Source: JAPOXR01 sp965116115
GTDB taxonomy: Bacteria > Pseudomonadota > Alphaproteobacteria > Rhodobacterales > Rhodobacteraceae
Length of the DNA: 64,000 bases
Direction: 5' to 3'
Assembly (NCBI GenBank): GCA_965116115.1
Contig: OZ220486.1
Span: 992,001 to 1,056,000, forward strand
Part shown: positions 54,578 through 62,226 of the stretch, piece after piece
How positions within the stretch are numbered: position 1 is the first letter of the stretch
How the letters are laid out: each line of letters opens with the position of its first letter
Made by a program: the position numbers and the translations under genes
The notes under the pieces: generated by a model
Databases searched by the model: none
What the model was told of the DNA's origin: nothing
What the model saw: only the letters and a program-made list of their open reading frames with translations

Positions 54578-55407
54578 GCTCACTGACATACATTGAGAAG
54601 CGTCATCTCAAGAAACTGCTTGGTATGAGCGACGGCTGGGTTCTCGACTTTACCAATGACACATTCGACGAGTTCTTTAAGCAGCACGACATCGATATAC
54701 ACGGCTCAAAATATCAGACTTTCGGAACTTCGAAGGCGAAAAAGCTTCGCGCCTTTTGGGAGTCGGAGCCTGACGTCCTGGTTGGCACGGTGTTAGCTGA
54801 GATGCTGGACTTTTATGAGGCGAATTGCGATCTCAATGGCAATGATATGGACAGAACATTGCTGGAAAAGGCTCGCGGCATCGCCGGGCGGCTGCGCGGC
54901 CAATCTGTTGTCCTTCATACAGCCGCGACGGAAATCGAGTTTCTGGCTCGTGAGTTCGCGGTTCCGAACATTCAGAAAATGCCGATTGATTCGCAGTTCG
55001 TGTCGATCATCGAAGCACGGCTAAACGAAGCTCTTACAGCACTTGGCGCAGGTGCCCATTTGTCCGTGATCTTTCTTTGCGGCAGCGTCTTGGAAGCTGT
55101 GCTTCTTGGGGCGGCGCGGCAGACTCCGGAAAGATTCAACCAAGCGAATGTAACGCCGAAGGCAGCGAACGGGTCGCCGAAACCCTTTCACGATTGGAAC
55201 CTTGCGCAGTTGATCGACGTTACGAGCGAAGTCGGGATTCTGAAGCCCGACATCAAGAAGTTCAGTCACGGTTTGCGTGAATTCCGAAACTACATTCACC
55301 CGTACCAGCAGATGCTCTCGCGTTTTGCACCGGATGAACACACCGCCAAGGTCTGCTTCCAAGTCCTCAAGGCCGCTCTTGCAGACTTGGCGGGGGAGCG
55401 CCCATGA
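54574..55407 (+). CDS. AbiJ-like protein with HEPN-type C-terminus
   Basis: 277 residues. Residues 1-75 (HLKKLLGMSDGWVLDFTNDT, FDEFFKQHDIDIHGSKYQTF, GTSKAKKLRAFW) fit the small N-terminal domain that accompanies AbiJ-type HEPN proteins. The C-terminal half is helical and ends in LREFRNYIHPYQQM (near 234-247), with the RNxxHP motif of HEPN RNases. AbiJ proteins cause abortive infection. Coupled by ATGA overlaps on both sides (54574-54577 and 55404-55407), so it is an integral part of the operon. Confidence 0.7.
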   Translation: MSSLTYIEKRHLKKLLGMSDGWVLDFTNDTFDEFFKQHDIDIHGSKYQTFGTSKAKKLRAFWESEPDVLVGTVLAEMLDFYEANCDLNGNDMDRTLLEKARGIAGRLRGQSVVLHTAATEIEFLAREFAVPNIQKMPIDSQFVSIIEARLNEALTALGAGAHLSVIFLCGSVLEAVLLGAARQTPERFNQANVTPKAANGSPKPFHDWNLAQLIDVTSEVGILKPDIKKFSHGLREFRNYIHPYQQMLSRFAPDEHTAKVCFQVLKAALADLAGERP

Positions 55408-56546
55408 CCCGCGTTTCCGTTAATCCTGAAATCCTCCGCTGGGCGCGCGAGCGCGCTGGGATCGAACAAGAAGACTTGACGGGAAAGTTCAGGCAACTTC
55501 CCGAATGGGAAAGCGGTGACATCCAGCCCTCGCTGAGGCAGGCAGAGGCGTTCGCTCGCGCCGTTCACGCGCCGGTCGGCTATCTGTTCCTCTCGGAGCC
55601 GCCGGAGGAAACCGTGCCCATCCCGGATTTCCGCACTTTTGCCGGTCACGTGGTTGCACGGCCCGGCCCCGACCTGCTGGACACGATCTATGCCTGCCAA
55701 GAGCGGCAAAGCTGGTACAGGGATTTCGCGCGCGTCGCCGGCGAGCCGGATCTCGATTTCGTCGGCAGCGCGTCGATCGGAGAATCTCCCGAAAAGGTTG
55801 CGGCCCGGATGCGGGAGACACTGGATTTCGATCTGACCGCCCGCCGGGAGTGTTCGACTTGGGCCGATGCGCTGCGATTGTTCATCCGCCGGGCCGACGA
55901 GGCCGGAGTCCTCGTCATGGTGAGCGGTATCGTGATGAGCGACAGCCGCCGCCGTCTTGATCCCGCCGAGTTCCGCGGCTTCGCGCTGTGCGATCCGCTC
56001 GCGCCGTTGGTCTTTGTCAACGGCAAGGACACGAAGGCGGCACAGATGTTCACGCTCGCGCATGTCTGGCTCGGCGCTTCTGCCCTGTCCAACCTCGGCG
56101 CTGCGCCGGAAACGGGTTTCCGGCGCGAGGAAGCATGGTGCAATGCGGCAGCGGCGGAGTTTCTGATGCCTCTGGAAACCCTGCGAGCCGATCTGCGCTT
56201 GAATGAACCGTTGCCGGACGCGTTGTCCAGACTGGCGCGCGCCTTCAAGGTCAGTAAGCTGGTCGTCTTGCGACGCCTGCTCGACGCAGGCTGGCTGACC
56301 CGCGAGCGCTTTGACGTCGCTTGGCAGCAAGAGAACCAACGCCTGCGTACATTCGGACAGGCGGGCAATGCGGGAGGAGACTTCTACCGCACTACGGTCG
56401 CGCGGGTCGGGCGGCGGTTCGCACGCGCGCTGGTCGTGAGCACGCTCGAAGGGCAGACACTCTATCGGGATGCGTTCCGGATGCTGGGCGTCAGGAAGAC
56501 CGAGACCTTCAGCAATCTTGGACGCGAAGTCGGATTGATGGGATGA
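55404..56546 (+). CDS. XRE-ImmA/IrrE protein lacking the HExxH motif
   Basis: 380 residues. The N-terminal HTH (EILRWARERAGIEQEDLTGK, LPEWESGDIQPSLRQAEAFA) and the ImmA-type domain are normal in order and length except at the zinc site. Where relatives read FTLAHELAHxWLG, this protein reads MFTLAHVWLGAS (His220 followed by Val221), so four residues including the catalytic Glu are gone. The DNA would be explained by a 12-base deletion between two CTCGCGCAT copies. The C-terminal part (EFLMPLETLRADLRL, FKVSKLVVLRRLLDAGWLTR) is intact. It overlaps the PIN gene by ATGA. Peptidase activity is probably lost, DNA binding kept. Confidence 0.85.
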   Translation: MTRVSVNPEILRWARERAGIEQEDLTGKFRQLPEWESGDIQPSLRQAEAFARAVHAPVGYLFLSEPPEETVPIPDFRTFAGHVVARPGPDLLDTIYACQERQSWYRDFARVAGEPDLDFVGSASIGESPEKVAARMRETLDFDLTARRECSTWADALRLFIRRADEAGVLVMVSGIVMSDSRRRLDPAEFRGFALCDPLAPLVFVNGKDTKAAQMFTLAHVWLGASALSNLGAAPETGFRREEAWCNAAAAEFLMPLETLRADLRLNEPLPDALSRLARAFKVSKLVVLRRLLDAGWLTRERFDVAWQQENQRLRTFGQAGNAGGDFYRTTVARVGRRFARALVVSTLEGQTLYRDAFRMLGVRKTETFSNLGREVGLMG

Positions 56547-57049
56547 ACAGCTATCTCATTGATTCGAATGTCTTCATTCAGGCTAAAAACCTTCACTACG
56601 GTTTCGATTTCTGCCCTGCATTCTGGGACTGGCTGGTCGAACAGAACGATGCGGGCATCGTAGCAAGCATCCAGAAGGTTGCAGACGAACTGCATGCAGG
56701 AGAGGATGAGCTGGCGGAGTGGGCATCAGTTCGGGGCGGCAGGTTTTTTCTGCCTCCTGATGACACCGTGTTGCCGGCGCTTCGCACCGTGAGCGATTGG
56801 GCGAGCAGGAATCGATACCGACCGGCCGCCGTCGCGACCTTCCTGCAGGTCGCCGACTACTGGCTTATTGCTCACGCGCTGGCTCACGAGTGCATTGTCG
56901 TCACTCATGAGGTCCCGGCTGATACCACTGGGAAGATCAAGATTCCGAATGCCTATATCGGCCTTGGCATCCGCTGCATGAATCCCTATGAAATGCTTCG
57001 CCGGGAGCGTGCGAAGTTTGTTCTGGGAACGGGCGAAGTCGCGGCCTGA
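56543..57049 (+). CDS. DUF4411 PIN-like toxin
   Basis: 168 residues. MNSYLIDSNVFIQAKNLHYG carries the first PIN Asp (D7). The middle has EQNDAGIVASIQKVADEL with the Glu, and ADYWLIAHALAHECIVVTHE the later acidic/His part. DUF4411 proteins are PIN-fold RNases that pair with XRE-ImmA genes as toxin-antitoxin systems, exactly the order here. The first 74 codons of a longer frame lie inside the ImmA gene and are not used. The TGA stop overlaps the hsdR ATG (TGATG). Confidence 0.88.
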   Translation: MNSYLIDSNVFIQAKNLHYGFDFCPAFWDWLVEQNDAGIVASIQKVADELHAGEDELAEWASVRGGRFFLPPDDTVLPALRTVSDWASRNRYRPAAVATFLQVADYWLIAHALAHECIVVTHEVPADTTGKIKIPNAYIGLGIRCMNPYEMLRRERAKFVLGTGEVAA

Positions 57050-60000
57050 TGACTGAATTCGCCGAAAACGAAGTGGAAGACGCGGCTCTCGCATGGCTGG
57101 CCGAATTGGGGTATGCCGTATTGCACGGTCCGGACATCAGCCCGGAGGGTCCGGCACCGGAGCGCGACAGCTACGATGAGGCGCTGCTGACCGGTCGGCT
57201 CCGCGAGGCGCTTACCCGCCTCAACCCGCACCTGCCCGCCGAGGCGCTTGAGGATGTGCTGCGCAAGGTGCGACAGACGGATACCTCTTCGCTTGTCGAA
57301 GAGAACCGCCGCCTGCACCGCTATTTGGTCGAGGGCGTGCCTGCTGAGATTGTCCGGGAGGACGGAAGCGTCGGCGGCGATGTCGCTCGCCTGATTGATT
57401 TCAACGACATTGAGGCCAACGACTGGCTGGCGGTGAATCAGTTCACGGTGATCCAGAATGAACACAATCGTCGCCCCGACATCGTGCTGTTCGTCAATGG
57501 TCTGCCCTTCGCCGTGGTCGAATTAAAAAACCCGGCCGACGAAAACGCCACCCTCGAATTAGCGTTCAACCAGATTCAGACCTACAAAGACGAGATACCC
57601 TCCCTTTTCCGCGCCAACGCGGTGCTCATGATCTCGGACGGGGTTCGGGTTCGCCTCGGCTCACTGACGGCCAATTTCGAACGTTTCATGCCTTGGCGCA
57701 CTCACTGTGGACGGTTCCGCTGTCGCCCCGAAGGGCACGCCGGAGCTTGAGACCGTAGTCAAGGGTATTTTCGAGAAGAACCGCTTCCTGATCATGATCA
57801 GGGACTTTACCGTATTCGAGGACACGGGCGCGGGACTCGTCAAGATCGTGGCCGGATATCACCAGTTCCACGCCGTACGCCATGCGGTCCGGCGAACAGT
57901 TGCTGCGTCGAGCCTTGGAGGCGATCGCCGCATCGGCGTAATCTGGCACACGCAGGGGGCCGGCAAGAGTCTGCTCATGGCGTTTTATGCCGGACAGGTC
58001 ATCGCCTGCCCGGCCATGGAAAACCCGACCGTTGTCGTTGTCACTGACCGCAACGACCTTGACGACCAACTGTTCGGCACGTTTTCTATGTGCCGCGACC
58101 TTCTCCGCCAGACCCCGCAGCAGGCCGACAGCCGGGGAGATCTGCAGAAGGCGCTGACCCGTCCATCCGGCGGCGTGGTATTCACGACCATCCAGAAGTT
58201 TGCGCCCGAGGCCGGCGAGACCGTCTACCCGGCGCTCACCGACCGCCGCAACATCGTCGTTATTGCCGACGAGGCGCATCGCAGTCAGTACGGCTTCCGT
58301 GCCAAGTTGGCGCATAAGACCGGAAAAATCTCGTACGGCTTCGCCAAATACCTGCGCGACGCCCTGCCGAATGCCTCTTTCATCGGCTTTACCGGTACTC
58401 CGATTGAACAGGAGGATGTGAACACGCCGGCCGTGTTCGGCGAGTATATTGACATCTACGACATCAACCGGGGCGTTGAGGACGGTACGACGGTGCCGAT
58501 CTACTACGAGAGCCGCCTTGCCCGCATCGAACTCGACGAAGACGAAAAGCCGATTCTCGACGACGAGGTCGCCGAGCTGACCGAGGACGAAGTCGAAGGA
58601 GAACAGGAGCGACTTAAGCGCAAATGGACGAGCATTGAGGCCGTCGTCGGAACGGAAAAGCGTTTGCTTTTGGTTGCTCGCGACTTGGTCGAGCACTTCG
58701 AGAGTCGTATCGTCGGCATGGACGGCAAGGCCATTATCGTCTGCATGAGCCGCCGCATCTGCGTCGCGCTCTACGGCGAGATCGTCAAGCTGCGCCCGCA
58801 CTGGCACAGCGACGACGACGAAAGCGGCGTCATCAAGATCGTCATGACCGGCGCCGCGTCGGATCCGAGGGACTGGCAAAAGCATATCGGCGGCAAAGCG
58901 CGCCGGGAATTGCTCGCCAAGCGGATCAAGGATCCGGACGACGCGCTCAAGCTGGTGATCGTGCGGGACATGTGGCTGACCGGATTCGATGCGCCCAGCC
59001 TGCACACGATGTACGTCGACAAGCCCATGCAAGGGCATGGGCTCATGCAGGCCATTGCCCGCGTCAACCGAGTGTTCCGCGACAAGCCGGCAGGACTGGT
59101 CGTGGACTATATTGGAATTGCCCAAAACTTGAAGTCTGCCCTTAGCCGGTATTCACGCAATGATCGGGGACATGTCGGTATAGACAAGGCCGAAGCTGTC
59201 GAGGTGATGCTGGAAAAGTACGAGATCGTGAGCGCCATGTTCCACGGTTTCGACTACCGCAAGGGACTTGCCGGGACGCCGCAGGAACGGCTCGCGGCGC
59301 TTGCCGGCGCCATTGAGTGGGTTCTCGAAATGCAGCAACGCGAGTCAGCCGGGGAATCGACCGAAGAAGGGAAGAAACGCGCCCATTGCCGTTTCAACGA
59401 TGCCGTGCTGGCTCTCTCCAGAGCGTTCGCGCTCGCTGCTGCCAGCGACGAAGCCTGCCGCATTCGTGACGAAGTGGCTTTCTTCCAGACCGTCCGTGCG
59501 GCGCTCGCCAAGAGTGCGTCCGGCAGCGGCAAGTCCTCCGCGGAACGGGATCTGGCCGTGCAGCAGATCGTCAGCCGTGCTGTCGTCTCGACAGAAATCG
59601 TCGATATTCTTAAAGCCGCCGGGCTGGGCACGCCCGATATCTCTGTCCTTTCCGATGAGTTCCTCTCCGAAATTCAGGGAATGGAGAAAAAAAATCTCGC
59701 ATTGGAGGCGCTGTACAAGCTTCTCATCGGGGAACTTCATTCACGAAGCCGGGTCAATGTCGTGCAGACCCGCACCTTCTCCCAGCGGTTGGAAGAAGCG
59801 ATCGCCCGTTATCATAGTAACGCTGTCACCACAGCGGAGGTTCTCCAAGAGCTGATTAAAATCGCCAAGGACATCCGCGCCGCGCGCCAGCGCGGCGAGG
59901 AGGAGGGTCTCAGCCAAGAGGAAATCGCCTTTTACGACGCCCTTGCCCAGAACGAAAGCGCGGTCGCGGTGATGGGGAACGACCATCTTCGCGTCATCGC

Positions 60001-60193
60001 CCAAGAATTGCTGGACGGGCTGAAAAGCAACGCCTCCGTGGACTGGCAGCGCCGCGAGTCGGCGCGCGCTCGGATGCGGGTTCTGGTCAAGCGCATCCTC
60101 CGCAAGTACGGGTATCCGCCCGACCTGCAAGAGGCCGCTGTTCAGACCGTTCTGCAACAGGCAGAAGTCCTCTCGGCGAAGTGGGCCGCATGA
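57049..60193 (+). pseudogene. hsdR: Type I restriction endonuclease subunit, frameshifted
   Basis: About 1047 codons in two frames (57049-57750 and onward to 60193). The first has the nuclease site RPDIVLFVNGLPFAVVELKN (PD-D/ExK). The second has helicase motif I WHTQGAGKSLLMAF, motif II VIADEAHRSQYG, and motif VI region ARVNRVFRDKPAGLVVDYIG. The break follows RFMPWRT: the 4-base unit CACT is doubled at 57699-57706, and removing one copy restores RFMPWRTVDGSAVAPKGTPE. Translation stops after 233 residues, so restriction is probably off while methylation persists. Otherwise the gene is undamaged, which suggests a recent lesion. Confidence 0.92.
57699..57706 (+). repeat. CACT tandem duplication in hsdR
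   Basis: Two adjacent CACT units shift the hsdR frame. With one unit the two halves join to the consensus sequence. It could be a fixed mutation or reversible slippage. Confidence 0.8.
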
Positions 60194-60296
60194 GGGCCGT
60201 AACTCTCTGCCGCGGGATTAGCAGTCTCCATCAGGAACGCATCATACAGATGCCGCCCGGAAGAGCAGCGGCGCCAGTTTCGAGTGACGGGAAAAA

Positions 60297-60552
60297 TCAG
60301 TTTTGCTGTCTGTCGAATAAGTCGTTGAATAAGCTTCTTACAAACTCGAGAGATTCCTTGTTTGTTTTCAGAAGATTACGCGCCGCGTTTCCGTAAGCCC
60401 TGATGTCCCGGAATCCCAAAGTATTGGAAATAGCGTTCAGCGCTTCTGGCTCTTTCGCTGGACACATCGTCAGAATTTCCTCCCAAGTCGCCGCGCTCGG
60501 CAGCCAAGTTAAGTTCTCGCTTTTTCTTTGCAAGAATTTCCTTTTGTTCCAT
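60297..60552 (-). pseudogene. Small unknown gene with a single-base frameshift
   Basis: An ATG at 60552 starts MEQKEILAKKKRELN...AAERGD. One extra T then separates it from WEEILTMCPAKEPEALNAIS and LGFRDIRAYGNAARNLLKTN, ending FNDLFDRQQN at 60297. Read together it would be an 85-residue helical protein. Family unknown. It lies opposite in strand to the restriction operon. Confidence 0.4.
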
Positions 60553-60585
60553 CAATGCCCTGACAATGCGAATAGAGACAGGCAG

Positions 60586-60726
60586 ATGACTGATTTATCC
60601 TATATTTTCAACGGCATCACCGATCCCCGGGGCAGCAACGCTACGCGGCATGACCTTCACGCAATGCTCGTGACCGCTATCCCGACCGTCATGTCGGGAG
60701 GCGAAATATGCGCCGGAAAAAGTTAA
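60586..60726 (+). pseudogene. ISAs1-type transposase, N-terminal scrap
   Basis: MTDLSYIFNGITDPRGSNAT, then RHDLHAMLVTAIPTVMSGGE, matches the opening of ISAs1/H-repeat-associated transposases (F..L.DPR....RH.L...L..A..AV..G). Only about 46 residues remain. Confidence 0.55.
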
Positions 60727-60859
60727 ATGAGGCGATTTCGGGTTAAAGGCCATGCCTGCGTTCCCAGTGCAATCGGCGCTTCCGATTAAATGCTGTTCCG
60801 CTTCCTTCTACAGACGGACGTTGCGCCGCACGTTACAGGCGCGGTTCAACCGAAGTTGA

Positions 60860-61079
60860 ACCAAATGAACCTCAAGACGATTCCGTTTTCAGCCTCTGGC
60901 TTTGTTGCGCCTGTGGCTTTCAAGAATCTGGTTAAGCCCCTTCTCCAGCTGCTGAGACGCCATTCTGAGGAGAACCGCGCCCGCATCCAAATGCGCGGCC
61001 TTCTTCTGCCAAGACTCATGTCCAGCGAAATCCGTCTGTCCGAAGCCGAGAGAGCAGTCGGGGGGGGGCCGCGGCGTGA
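60860..61079 (+). pseudogene. Second HsdS, C-terminal fragment
   Basis: Helical conserved region and end of a type I specificity subunit: VKPLLQLLRRHSEENRARIQ, LLLPRLMSSEIRLSEAERAV, parallel to LLLPKLISGQIRLRDAENAI in the intact HsdS at 54577. With the observed G9 tract (61060-61068) the frame overruns. With ten G it would end AVGGAAA-stop at 61077-61079, overlapping the RhuM start. Both TRDs are gone. Confidence 0.7.
61060..61068. repeat. G9 tract at the hsdS/RhuM junction
   Basis: Nine G. Ten would give HsdS its normal stop, overlapping the GTG start of the RhuM gene. Eight would fuse HsdS and RhuM in frame. Nine leaves HsdS running about 65 codons in a wrong frame. Confidence 0.7.
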
Positions 61080-62065
61080 ATTTCCCCGGCGGCGAAATCA
61101 TCGTCTACGAGTCCGGGGATGGCGAGGCGCGCGTGGATGTGCGCTTCGAAGAGGAGATGGTCTGGCTGACACAGCGTCAAATGGCGGAGGTGTTTCAATC
61201 CACGCCTCAAAACATCGCGATGCATTTGCGCAATGTCTTCTCCGGCCAGGAGTTGGATGCCGGGTCAACTAGTAAGGATTTCTTGGTGGTTCGACCGGAA
61301 GGTAAGCGAAGGGTCCGGCGCGAGGTCAGGCACTACAACCTGGACGCGATCATTTCCATCGGTTACCGGGTCAATTCAAAGCGGGCCGTGCGTTTTCGCC
61401 AGTGGGCCACCCGCACCTTGCGTGAGCATCTCGTCAGCGGCTACACGATGAACGAGCAGCGGCTGGCCGAGCGGGGCCTCGACGAGGCGCGCCAAACCCT
61501 GGATTTGCTCGCCCGGACGCTCAGGAACCAAGCGCTCGTCGACGAAACGGGCCAGTTCGCACTGGACCTGATCACAGAGTACGCCGACACGTGGCGCCTG
61601 CTGCTCGAGTACGACGAGGATCGCCTCAAGAGGCCGCCCGGCGCGAAGCCGGCTGCCAGCGCGCTCAGCCTCGATGCCGCCGTCACCGTGATCGACGCTC
61701 TCAGGAGCGATCTTGTGGCGAAAGGCGAAGCCACATCGCTGTTCGGTAACCGGCGCGGCGAAGCCTTGGAAGCCATTCTCGGCAACGTCCAGCAGACCAT
61801 GTTCGGCGAACCCCTTTACCGCAGCGGCGGAGAGAAGGCGGCCAACCTGCTCTATTTTTTGGTCAAGGACCACCCGTTCACCGATGGCAACAAGCGCATC
61901 GGCGCCCTGCTGTTCCTGCTCTATCTGACACAGGAGGGAGTCGCGCACCGGCTCGACCCCCGGGGGTTGACAGCGCTCACCCTGTTGATCGCCGAAAGCG
62001 CGCCGTCGAACAAGGACCTCATAATTCGCCTCATCGTCAATCTTCTGGGCGAATCCAGCGAATGA
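61076..62065 (+). CDS. RhuM-family virulence protein with Fic/Doc domain
   Basis: 329 residues from GTG 61076. Residues 1-130 are the RhuM domain (VRFEEEMVWLTQRQMAEVFQ, REVRHYNLDAIISIGYRVNS, RFRQWATRTLREHLVSGYTM), DNA-binding-like and common inside type I restriction loci. The C-terminal Fic/Doc part has the full motif HPFTDGNKRIGALLF near residue 265. The gene lies between an hsdS 3' end and an hsdR 5' end, so it was once internal to a second type I operon, and it alone is intact. Its stop overlaps the hsdR scrap start (ATGA). Confidence 0.9.
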   Translation: MNFPGGEIIVYESGDGEARVDVRFEEEMVWLTQRQMAEVFQSTPQNIAMHLRNVFSGQELDAGSTSKDFLVVRPEGKRRVRREVRHYNLDAIISIGYRVNSKRAVRFRQWATRTLREHLVSGYTMNEQRLAERGLDEARQTLDLLARTLRNQALVDETGQFALDLITEYADTWRLLLEYDEDRLKRPPGAKPAASALSLDAAVTVIDALRSDLVAKGEATSLFGNRRGEALEAILGNVQQTMFGEPLYRSGGEKAANLLYFLVKDHPFTDGNKRIGALLFLLYLTQEGVAHRLDPRGLTALTLLIAESAPSNKDLIIRLIVNLLGESSE

Positions 62066-62200
62066 GCCGTCTTCTGTCTGACTCGGATATCGAGGATGCG
62101 CCCTCCAGTGGCTTGCCGGAATAGGCTATGCCGTATCGCACGGGCCGGACATAGGCTCGGAGGGTCCGGCACCTATCAACAATACACACTTAACTTCCAT
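62062..62200 (+). pseudogene. Second hsdR, 5' scrap
   Basis: ATG 62062 starts MSRLLSDSDIEDA. After one missing base comes LQWLAGIGYAVSHGPDIGSE and GPAPINN, matching the first hsdR (LAWLAELGYAVLHGPDISPE, GPAPERD). It ends where the IS4-type element begins. Confidence 0.75.
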
Positions 62201-62226
62201 CATGTTTCCGTGCGAATCATGCGGCC

